Position numbers and translations under genes: made by a program | Notes under the pieces: model-generated | Databases searched by the model: none | What the model was told of the DNA's origin: nothing | What the model saw: only the letters and a program-made list of their open reading frames with translations | Part shown: piece by piece, positions 1 through 5,413 of the stretch | Layout: each line of letters opens with the position of its first letter | Position numbering within the stretch: position 1 is the stretch's first letter | From: an uncultured Collinsella sp. | GTDB lineage: Bacteria; Actinomycetota; Coriobacteriia; Coriobacteriales; Coriobacteriaceae | NCBI GenBank assembly: GCA_958428675.1 | Contig: CAUAGV010000127.1 | Coordinates: forward strand, 1-5,413 | Reading direction: 5' to 3' | DNA length: 5,413 nucleotides

Positions 1-10
1 GTCGAGCGAT

Positions 11-42
11 AAAAAATGAGCGCCCGAATTGCTCGGACGCTC
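11..42 (-). terminator. Rho-independent terminator after yhbY
   Basis: On the minus strand a 10-bp stem (arms 42-33 and 27-18, loop 32-28) is followed by one A and then six T's (16-11). One stem pair (23/37) is G-U when read as minus-strand RNA but A-C on the plus strand, which agrees with a minus-strand terminator. It lies 39 bases past the yhbY stop codon and closes that transcript. The plus strand has no matching T tract. Confidence 0.87.
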
Positions 43-81
43 GCAAGCTTGATGTATGTTGGCTCGCCGGATCGTCGGCTC

Positions 82-381
82 TTAGACGAGCTTAATCTTC
101 TCGATGTCCTTGCGCGAGGACTCGCGATACAGCGAGAACTTGCGGCCGATGACCTGGACGACCTCGGCGTGGCAGCGATCGGCGAGATCTTCGGCGGCCT
201 CGCGGGCAGAAAGGCTGGAACCATCGAGTACGGAGCACTTAACGAGCTCGTGCTTCTCCAGGTAGGCGACCGTCTGCTCGACGGTGCCCTCGTTGATGTC
301 GGACTTGCCGATGATGATGGCGGGGTTGAGGTGATGGGCCATGCTGCGAAGCTGCTTGACCTGGGCTCCTGTCAGTGCCAT
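82..381 (-). CDS. yhbY: YhbY-family ribosome-associated RNA-binding protein (CRS1/YhbY domain)
   Basis: This complete 99-residue protein has the usual length of a stand-alone bacterial CRS1-YhbY (CRM) domain. Family landmarks appear in order: an N-terminal helix with LRSMAHHLNPAIIIGKS (about residues 11-27), where the Gly-Lys loop replaces the GxxG-type RNA-binding loop; the HELVKCSVL strand (about 44-52); and the C-terminal VQVIGRKFSLYRES (about 75-88). In E. coli the homologue associates with precursors of the large ribosomal subunit, so a role in 50S assembly in the cytoplasm is the family inference. The chosen ATG gives the canonical N-terminus, although its ribosome binding site is weak (only an AAGCGAG-like stretch upstream). 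A strong terminator follows. The gap to the upstream methyltransferase is 182 bases, and I found no convincing terminator or promoter there, so co-transcription is possible. The obg/nadD/rsfS genes often found near yhbY are not in view. Confidence 0.93.
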   Translation of the reverse strand: MALTGAQVKQLRSMAHHLNPAIIIGKSDINEGTVEQTVAYLEKHELVKCSVLDGSSLSAREAAEDLADRCHAEVVQVIGRKFSLYRESSRKDIEKIKLV

Positions 382-403
382 GGGTTCTCGCTTTCTATGT
401 TAT

Positions 404-423
404 GGGGCGCCCCGCGATGGGGC
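404..423 (-). repeat. Small GC-rich hairpin in the yhbY leader
   Basis: A perfect 5-bp GCCCC/GGGGC stem with a 5-base loop occupies 409-423. The GGGG at 404-407 offers a competing pairing partner for the CCCC at 410-413. It lies about 28 bases upstream of the yhbY ATG and would be in the leader of its mRNA. It has no T tract, so it is not a terminator of the standard kind. A function is possible but unsupported. Confidence 0.4.
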
Positions 424-563
424 CTTAATCTACGTGAGCTGTCCCACGATAGCGCAGGAACGGCGCGGTGTGGGGCGTGTTTGCCCAGTTCAAAAAGAAT
501 GCGGATGCCGAGCGGGAGAACGGCGCGGGTTACAGGCGGACGTGTACGACGGCCGAAAGCGGT

Positions 564-1451
564 CTATGGACGGCTCGAAGAGACCGGTTCCCATGCAATA
601 AACGCCCAGCGAACCTTACGGATATGGTCGAGCATATAGCGCCCCTGCGGCACGCCCTTGGAGCCCGGCTCGCCGTCATGGGGGTTTTCGATCATGTGCT
701 GAGCGATATAGTCGCGCAGGCGGTCGATCTTATCCTCGTTGCCATGCTCGAGCATACGGGAAAAATCCGCCACGCCCGCTTCAAGGCTGTCGAAGGTATC
801 GCGACGCGGCGATTCAAAGTACGTGACCTGCGGCAGGGCACCCATCTGAATGAGGATGTTGAAGGCGTACACAAAGCCATTACTGCAGGTAACCGAGGCG
901 CCGATGGCGTTCATCAAGTGCAGATCATAGCGCGGGCTGGAGTTGGCGACCATCGTGACAGCACAACGCCGACGAGCCGTTCGATTAAGCTTGGCAAGCG
1001 CATCTTTTAGATTGGTCGTCGTAACCGACCGACTGGCAAAGGCAACATCCACCGCTTTCGCGACCGGTCCAACCAAATCCCAATCATCATCCCAAGCAAG
1101 CTCAAGCGGCGTAATGCGATCCTCGAGCCCATAGTACTCAATGCCAGCATCAAGCGTGCCCAACATGGCAGGGGAAAAGTCAGCAGCAATCACAAGATGC
1201 CCAGCCTGAGCAAGCGGAATAGCAATCGACCCAGCTCCACACCCCATATCCAGCACGGATTCACCAGGCTTTAACGCCAACAGCTTCATAAAGTCCCGGG
1301 CATACGGGGCAGTCTCCAACGGCCGAAAATGCCGAGCCCGCTTATCCCATTCAAAAGAATCGTCAGCCCGCCGCCGACCAGCCTGCAAGCGCATCCATTC
1401 CTGATTCCAATCCGCAGAAAGCAGCTCAGATTGAATTACACCATCAGTCAC
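564..1451 (-). CDS. Class I SAM-dependent methyltransferase, substrate unknown
   Basis: This 295-residue protein is read from a GTG at 1451. SAM-binding motif I is clear: VLDMGCGAG at residues 66-74. It is followed by the acidic post-II residue in AADFSPAML (Asp91), so the fold is the seven-strand class I type. The N-terminus (WNQEW at 15-19, then FEWDKRARHF at 33-42) resembles a cap seen in uncharacterised methyltransferases of anaerobes. The C-terminal half (about 150-295) presumably forms the substrate pocket and I do not recognise it. There is no signal peptide or membrane segment from this start, so it is probably cytosolic. GTG is preferred because a strong AGGAGG lies 7 bases upstream. 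An in-frame ATG at 1511 would add 20 mostly hydrophobic residues but has no ribosome binding site. Codon use shifts strongly at about codon 165. The substrate could be a small molecule, and nothing here identifies it. Confidence 0.86.
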   Translation of the reverse strand: MTDGVIQSELLSADWNQEWMRLQAGRRRADDSFEWDKRARHFRPLETAPYARDFMKLLALKPGESVLDMGCGAGSIAIPLAQAGHLVIAADFSPAMLGTLDAGIEYYGLEDRITPLELAWDDDWDLVGPVAKAVDVAFASRSVTTTNLKDALAKLNRTARRRCAVTMVANSSPRYDLHLMNAIGASVTCSNGFVYAFNILIQMGALPQVTYFESPRRDTFDSLEAGVADFSRMLEHGNEDKIDRLRDYIAQHMIENPHDGEPGSKGVPQGRYMLDHIRKVRWAFIAWEPVSSSRP

Positions 1452-1458
1452 GGGCCAA

Positions 1459-1464
1459 CCTCCT
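1459..1464 (-). promoter_or_regulatory. Ribosome binding site that fixes the methyltransferase start
   Basis: A perfect AGGAGG (extended to AGGAGGTT) on the minus strand sits 7 bases before GTG at 1451. No comparable site precedes the in-frame ATG at 1511, so translation most likely starts at the GTG. Confidence 0.8.
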
Positions 1465-1508
1465 AGCAACAAAAAAGCGACTCCTCCCAAAAGAAGAGCC
1501 GCAACCAG

Positions 1509-1539
1509 CATATATCAGAAAGAACCGTTCCAACGCCAA
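1509..1539 (-). promoter_or_regulatory. Weak candidate promoter for the methyltransferase
   Basis: On the minus strand TTGGCG (1539-1534) and TATATG (1514-1509) are separated by 19 bases, and a TG dinucleotide just precedes the second box as in extended -10 elements. A transcript from here would begin downstream of the ATG at 1511, which agrees with the GTG start at 1451. The boxes match the consensus only partly and the spacing is long, so this is tentative. Confidence 0.3.
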
Positions 1540-1616
1540 ACCGCCATACCAGCAAAGTGGGGCAGAAGCGAAGCGACTGCCAAAGGGATAGAACCCAACC
1601 GAGGGCCCGTTGTGCG

Positions 1617-1750
1617 GGAGCCCCGGGGAGGGCAAATATATAAGGTCGATCGCGAGTTCCGCACGAGCCGGAGAGCACTTAATGTGCTCTCCGTGCGAGT
1701 CAGGACTGTCCGAGCAGGCGACCTTATATATTTGCCCTCCTCGGGGCTCC
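1617..1750. repeat. 134-base palindromic element with internal hairpin (MITE-like or structured RNA)
   Basis: Arms 1617-1648 and 1719-1750 are inverted copies over 32 bp with one exception (1626/1741). That pair is G-U in plus-strand RNA and C-A in minus-strand RNA. Each arm has a GC-rich outer part and an AT-rich inner part (AAATATATAAGG on the plus strand). The 70-base centre contains a second hairpin: 9-bp stem 1670-1678/1684-1692 with loop TTAAT, extended by 1660-1664/1693-1697 across a 5-base bulge. The remaining central bases are mostly unpaired. The element starts 17 bases beyond the PFL-family stop codon. Neither side has a long T tract, so it is not an ordinary terminator. It carries no gene and I see no clear target-site duplication. 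A small mobile palindromic repeat or a structured noncoding RNA both fit. Confidence 0.85.
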
Positions 1751-1767
1751 TCGCCAGTCCCCCTCAG

Positions 1768-3132
1768 CTAGTTCTTCAGCGAGTTCAGTGGTGCCGGGAA
1801 GCGTCCACCACGGTGGGCAAGCACGGTGCCGGCGTTGGGGTTCACCGGCATGATGGGCGCACGGCCGAACAGGCCGCCGTACTCGACGCAGTCACCCACG
1901 CCCTTGCCGATGGCAGGAATCACGCGGACGGCCGTGGTCTTGTTGTTGATGACGCCGATGGCCATCTCGTCGGCGATGATGCCGGCGATGGTCTCGACCG
2001 GGGTGTCGCCGGGGATGGCGATCATGTCCAGGCCAACGGAGCACACGCAGGTCATGGCCTCGAGCTTCTCGAGCGAAAGCGCACCGGCCTCGACGGCGGC
2101 GATCATGCCGGCGTCCTCGGACACGGGGATAAAGGCGCCGGAAAGACCGCCCACGCTGGAGCTGGCCATGACGCCGCCCTTCTTGACGGCATCGTTGAGC
2201 ATGGCGAGCGCGCAGGTCGTGCCCGGGCCACCGCAGGTGCCCACGCCGATGATCTCGAGGATGCGCGCGACGGAGTCGCCGATGGCAGGCGTGGGAGCCA
2301 GCGACAGGTCGACAATGCCCTTCTCGACACCCAGACGATGGGCGGCCTCGCGGCTCATGAGCTCGCCGGCACGGGTGATCTTAAAGGCGGTCTGCTTAAT
2401 CTTTTCGGCGACTTCCATCATCGAGGCGGAATCGGGCAGCGTCTCCAGGGCTGCGGCCATAACGCCGGGGCCCGAGACGCCTACGTTGATGACGGCGTCG
2501 GCCTCGCCACCGCCGTGGACGGCGCCCGCCATAAACGGGGAGTCCTCGACCATGTTGGCAAAGCAGACAAACTTGGAAGCGCCGACGGAATCCTGGTCGG
2601 CCGTGAGTTTAGCGGCATCGATGATAGTCTGGGCGGCCATGAGCACGGCATCCATGTTGATACCGGCGCGCAGGCTGGCGACGTTGACGCTGGAGCAGAC
2701 GCGGCTCGTGGTGGCGAGCGCCTGGGGGATGGACTGGATAACGCGGCGATCGGCGTCGCCGATGCCCTTCTGGACGAGTGCGGAGAAGCCGCCCAGGTAA
2801 TCGATGCCGAGTGTCTCGGCCGCGCGGTCGAGGGCGTGCGCGATGGGGGTGAGGTCCTCATCCTTGCAGCACGCGGCGATCTGCGCCACCGGGGTGACGG
2901 AAACGCGCTTGTTGACGATGGGGATACCGTACTCGCGCTCGAGGTTCTCGGCGGTCTCGACCAGATGCTCAGCCGTGTGCGTCACGTGGTCGTAGATCTT
3001 CGTGCACATGCGGTCGAGGTTCTCGTCGCCGCAACCCATGAGCGAAACACCCATGGTGATGGTCCTGATGTCGAGGTTCTGCTCCTCAACCATGCCGCGG
3101 GTTTCCGCGATTTCTGCAGGCGTGATCGCCAT
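1768..3132 (-). CDS. PFL family protein (UPF0210 / DUF711), function unknown
   Basis: This complete 454-residue protein has the usual family length. It opens with the typical N-terminus (EIAETRGMVEEQNLDIRTIT from residue 7, then MGVSLMGC) and carries the conserved VHGGGEADAVINVGVSGPGV (205-224), GTCGGPGTTCALAMLNDAVK (298-317) and the C-terminal KTTAVRVIPAIGKGVGD...GGLFGRAPIMPVN block (398-431). Family structures resemble the pyruvate formate-lyase barrel, hence the name, but there is no glycyl-radical RVxGY motif here, so radical activity is not supported. A Cys-Cys pair sits at 88-89. There is no signal peptide, so it is probably cytosolic. The ATG at 3132 is chosen because AGGAG lies 7 bases upstream and the protein then begins like its relatives. 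The longer reading from GTG at 3189 starts inside a hairpin. In many bacteria this family is encoded next to a small ACT-domain protein. None is adjacent here: the upstream neighbour is metH-like. Confidence 0.93.
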   Translation of the reverse strand: MAITPAEIAETRGMVEEQNLDIRTITMGVSLMGCGDENLDRMCTKIYDHVTHTAEHLVETAENLEREYGIPIVNKRVSVTPVAQIAACCKDEDLTPIAHALDRAAETLGIDYLGGFSALVQKGIGDADRRVIQSIPQALATTSRVCSSVNVASLRAGINMDAVLMAAQTIIDAAKLTADQDSVGASKFVCFANMVEDSPFMAGAVHGGGEADAVINVGVSGPGVMAAALETLPDSASMMEVAEKIKQTAFKITRAGELMSREAAHRLGVEKGIVDLSLAPTPAIGDSVARILEIIGVGTCGGPGTTCALAMLNDAVKKGGVMASSSVGGLSGAFIPVSEDAGMIAAVEAGALSLEKLEAMTCVCSVGLDMIAIPGDTPVETIAGIIADEMAIGVINNKTTAVRVIPAIGKGVGDCVEYGGLFGRAPIMPVNPNAGTVLAHRGGRFPAPLNSLKN

Positions 3133-3139
3133 CCTTGCG

Positions 3140-3144
3140 CTCCT
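3140..3144 (-). promoter_or_regulatory. Ribosome binding site that fixes the PFL-family start
   Basis: AGGAG on the minus strand is 7 bases before the ATG at 3132. This supports the 454-residue protein over a 473-residue reading from GTG at 3189. Confidence 0.75.
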
Positions 3145-3177
3145 ATCTGCCAAAACGAGCATAGTCTTATCTATTCT

Positions 3178-3215
3178 AACGTGCCGCACGTGCCAAGTGG
3201 CGCGTGCGGCACGTT
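3178..3215. repeat. Strong hairpin between the metH-like and PFL-family genes
   Basis: A perfect 13-bp stem (3178-3190/3203-3215) continues past one imperfect pair (3191/3202) into three more pairs and a 4-base AAGT loop. The imperfect pair is U-G on the plus strand and A-C on the minus strand. The plus strand continues into TTTT (3214-3217), but the minus strand, where the genes lie, has only TT then AGAAT. It could be a weak or reverse-facing terminator, or an intercistronic element that protects the metH 3' end. A TAGAAT box (3178-3173, minus strand) just after the stem is a possible -10 for the PFL-family gene, but I see no matching -35. Confidence 0.8.
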
Positions 3216-3240
3216 TTAGTGCTCGGTTGTTTCCGTTGTG

Positions 3241-5413
3241 TTACTGCCCAAAGACCTCTTCGGCAATGCGCGCGCTTTCGGCGGCATCCTTGGCGTAGTA
3301 GTCCGCGCCGATCTGCTTGGCGTATTCGGGGGTGAGCACGGCGCCGCCTACGATAATCTTGACGCCCGGAACCTCGGCATGGAGCAGCTTGATGGTCTCC
3401 TCCATGGCGACGACGGTGGTGGTCATAAGCGCCGAGAGGCCGACGAGTTTGATATCGCGCTCCTTGACGGTCTTGAGTACCTCCTGCGGATCGACATCGC
3501 GGCCCAGGTCAAAGACGGTGTAGCCGTAGTTGTCGAGCAGCATTTTGACGATGTTCTTGCCAATATCGTGGATGTCGCCCTTGACGGTGGCCACGCAGAT
3601 CTTGCCCTTGTCGGCGATCTCGCCGGCGGGCATCAGGCGCTTGATGGTGTCGAAGCCCACGCGTGCGGCTTCGGCCGAGGCCATGAGCTGCGGCAAGAAG
3701 AACTTTCCCTGGTCAAAGAGGACGCCAACCTCGTCGAGAGCGGGGATAAAGTGATTGTTGATGAGGTCCATAGCGTCGTGGTCTGTCAGCAGACGCTCGG
3801 TCTCGGCAGCGATCTCGCCTTTGCGGCCCGAGACGACCATTCGACGAATCGGGTCGTCGTTGCCGTCAGTGCCGGCGGTGCCAGCAGCAGGCGCGGCATC
3901 ACTCGATGCGGCCTGAGCCGCTGCCGGGTTGGCGGCGATCTTGTACGGATCGGTCCAGCCGGCATAGCGCTCGATGTATCCGGTCGAGCCCTCGTCCTCA
4001 ACGCTCAGGACGCGATAGCTGTAGACGGTGTCCATAAAGCGCTTGGAGCCCGGGTTCATGATGGGGGCGTCCAGACCTGCACCAAAGGCGGCGGCCAAAA
4101 AGACCGAGCCCAGCAGCGGGCGAGCGGGCAGGCCAAAGCTGATGTTCGACACGCCGAGCGCGCATTTGACGCCCAGGCGCTCCTTGCACAGGGACATGGC
4201 GCGCAGGATCTGCTCGGCCTGGCGCTGGTTGGTCGAGGCGGTCATGACCAGGCAGTCGATGAGGATGCGGTCCGGGCCGATGCCGTAGCGGGCGGCCTCG
4301 GCCACGATGCGCTCGGCGATGGCGAAGCGGGCCTCGGCGGTATCGGGGATGCCGCCTTCGTCGAGCGTAAGGCCGACGACGTTGGTGCCGTAGTGGGCAA
4401 CCAGCGGAAAGATCTCATCCATGATCTGCTGTTTGCCGTTGACGGAGTTGATGATGGGCTTGCCGGCATAGCGGCGTACGGCGGCCTCGACGGCGGCGGG
4501 ATCGGTGGAGTCGATCTGCAGCGGCAACAGCGTGGAGCCTTGGAGCTGCTCGGTGGCCTGTTGGATAATCTTGACCTCGTCGATCTCGGGCAGGCCCACG
4601 TTAACGTCCAGGATGTCGGCGCCCTGCTCCTGCTGGCTGATGCCCTGGCTCACCACGTAGTCCAGATCGCCGTCGCGCAGGGCCTGCTGCAGGCGTTTTT
4701 TACCGGTGGGGTTGATGCGCTCGCCGATGACGGCAATCTTGTGGCCGTCGCTGGGAAGGTCCACGACCGTTTGGGCGCTCGTGACCGACATGCTGGGCTT
4801 GCGGCGGCGCGTGCTGGGCGTGTGGTTATCGATAAGCGTGCGCAAAGCGGCCATGTGCGCCGGCGTGGTGCCGCAGCAGCCGCCCACGACGCTCACGCCG
4901 TCCTCAATCATGCCAGCGACGGCCTCGGCGTATTCGGGTGCCTGGATATCAAAGACGGTGTTTCCGTCATCGTCCACGCGGGGCAGTCCCGCATTGGCCT
5001 GCACCATAACGGGCTTGTCCGTAACGGTGAGCATACGCGCGGCGAGTCCTCGGAGCTCGGCCGGGCCCTGGCTGCAGTTGATGCCCAAAACGTCGGCGCC
5101 GATGGCGTCGAGGGTGATGGCGGCGACCTCGGGGCTCGTGCCCAAGAAGGTGCGTCCGTCTTCCTCAAAGGTCATGGTGGCAAAGACGGGCAGGTCGGAG
5201 TTCTCGCGGCAGGCGAGGACGGCCGCCTTGATCTCGGCAAGGTCGGTCATAGTCTCGATAATAAAGAGGTCCACACCCGCGGCGACGCCAGAGCGCACCT
5301 CCTCGGCAAAGAGGTCGTAGGCCTCGTCGAAGCTGAGGGTACCCAAGGGGCGCAGCAGCGCGCCGATGGGGCCGATATCGCCGGCGACGTAGTGGGCACC
5401 GGCTGCACGGGCG
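3241..5413 (-). CDS. metH: Cobalamin-dependent methionine synthase, no reactivation domain (5' end outside the window)
   Basis: The reading frame is open to the right edge, so the N-terminus is missing and 723 residues are visible. MetH moves a methyl group from methyltetrahydrofolate through cobalamin to homocysteine in the cytosol. Modules in order (visible numbering): homocysteine/zinc domain to about 195, with zinc ligands in NCSQGP (Cys113) and GGCCGTTP (Cys179-180); pterin-binding domain about 220-480, starting at VIGERINPTGKK with ILDVNVG; an Ala-rich linker about 493-520; B12 cap helices about 521-600; and the B12 Rossmann domain with DIHDIGK (His615, lower axial cobalt ligand). The protein stops about 110 residues after that His, so the AdoMet-binding reactivation domain of E. 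coli MetH is absent. This three-module layout occurs in Thermotoga, where a separate protein reactivates the cobalamin. An apparent start near 5346 is a TTG inside the conserved GPIGALLRPLG stretch and is not the real start. No frameshift is visible. Confidence 0.93.
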   Translation of the reverse strand, partial: ARAAGAHYVAGDIGPIGALLRPLGTLSFDEAYDLFAEEVRSGVAAGVDLFIIETMTDLAEIKAAVLACRENSDLPVFATMTFEEDGRTFLGTSPEVAAITLDAIGADVLGINCSQGPAELRGLAARMLTVTDKPVMVQANAGLPRVDDDGNTVFDIQAPEYAEAVAGMIEDGVSVVGGCCGTTPAHMAALRTLIDNHTPSTRRRKPSMSVTSAQTVVDLPSDGHKIAVIGERINPTGKKRLQQALRDGDLDYVVSQGISQQEQGADILDVNVGLPEIDEVKIIQQATEQLQGSTLLPLQIDSTDPAAVEAAVRRYAGKPIINSVNGKQQIMDEIFPLVAHYGTNVVGLTLDEGGIPDTAEARFAIAERIVAEAARYGIGPDRILIDCLVMTASTNQRQAEQILRAMSLCKERLGVKCALGVSNISFGLPARPLLGSVFLAAAFGAGLDAPIMNPGSKRFMDTVYSYRVLSVEDEGSTGYIERYAGWTDPYKIAANPAAAQAASSDAAPAAGTAGTDGNDDPIRRMVVSGRKGEIAAETERLLTDHDAMDLINNHFIPALDEVGVLFDQGKFFLPQLMASAEAARVGFDTIKRLMPAGEIADKGKICVATVKGDIHDIGKNIVKMLLDNYGYTVFDLGRDVDPQEVLKTVKERDIKLVGLSALMTTTVVAMEETIKLLHAEVPGVKIIVGGAVLTPEYAKQIGADYYAKDAAESARIAEEVFGQ

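Larger units (their letters stand above)
1452..1767. other. 316-base intergenic region between the PFL-family gene and the methyltransferase
   Basis: From right to left this region holds a 17-base spacer after the PFL-family stop codon, the 134-base palindromic element, and then about 165 bases of methyltransferase leader. The leader is rich in G and T on the minus strand. It contains a small 5-bp stem (1561-1565/1577-1581), a weak promoter candidate and the ribosome binding site. Short open frames here look accidental, and I see no further gene. Confidence 0.7.

Noticed and set aside
480..540. Possible terminator after the methyltransferase, ahead of a TTCTTTTTG stretch on the minus strand
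   Set aside because: Only a 4-bp stem with a 10-base loop can be drawn, and it is separated from the T-rich stretch, so it is too weak to call.
16..1010. Plus-strand open frames opposite yhbY and the methyltransferase
   Set aside because: They overlap recognised minus-strand genes or the gap between them. None has a recognisable domain, and the first one starts inside the yhbY terminator.
1444..1678. Two short minus-strand open frames in the methyltransferase leader (63 and 71 codons)
   Set aside because: They are rich in Trp, Phe, Leu and Cys because the region is T/G-rich. One begins inside the palindromic element, and they overlap the methyltransferase start out of frame. No ribosome binding site or family resemblance is visible.
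1727..1732. TATATT in the palindrome arm as a promoter -10 box
   Set aside because: No acceptable -35 box lies 16-18 bases upstream on either strand. The AT-rich core is better explained as part of the repeat arm.
1617..1750. Palindromic element as an ordinary bidirectional terminator
   Set aside because: There is no T tract after either arm, and the nested 70-base centre is far larger than a terminator loop.
1612..3219. Long plus-strand open frame (535 codons) opposite the PFL-family gene
   Set aside because: It is the antisense shadow of a well-conserved gene in GC-rich DNA. Its translation is Gly/Asp/Ala/His-rich without a recognisable domain, and it runs through both the palindromic element and the hairpin.
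5344..5346. TTG at 5346 as the start of the metH-like gene
   Set aside because: The same frame continues upstream to the window edge with conserved family sequence (YVAGDIGPIGALLRP), so the gene simply runs out of the window.

Overview
The window most resembles a high-GC Gram-positive gut actinobacterium of the Coriobacteriia, and Collinsella is my best guess. That rests on the flavour of the proteins, the GC-rich codon use and the gene mix, not on a marker gene, so it is an inference. All four genes are on the minus strand, so transcription runs from right to left. No plus-strand gene, rRNA, tRNA, CRISPR array or transposase gene is visible.

Layout from right to left, in the order of transcription. 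(1) 5413-3241: most of a cobalamin-dependent methionine synthase (metH-like), running off the right edge. It has the homocysteine, folate and B12 modules but ends without the C-terminal AdoMet reactivation domain of E. coli MetH. (2) 3240-3133: a 108-base gap holding a near-perfect hairpin. (3) 3132-1768: a complete UPF0210/DUF711 'PFL family' protein of unknown function. (4) 1767-1452: a 316-base gap holding a 134-base palindromic element (1617-1750) with 32-bp arms and an internal hairpin, then the leader of the next gene. (5) 1451-564: a class I SAM-dependent methyltransferase starting at GTG behind a strong ribosome binding site. (6) 563-382: a 182-base gap with a small GC-rich hairpin. 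(7) 381-82: yhbY, a small ribosome-associated RNA-binding protein, followed by a clear intrinsic terminator at 11-42.

Only loose functional links are visible. MetH makes methionine, the precursor of the SAM used by the methyltransferase, but the genes are too far apart to claim one pathway. The metH-like and PFL genes could share a transcript. The palindromic element separates that pair from the methyltransferase/yhbY pair. The main points for follow-up are this element, the MetH without a reactivation domain, and a sharp change in codon use inside the methyltransferase gene.
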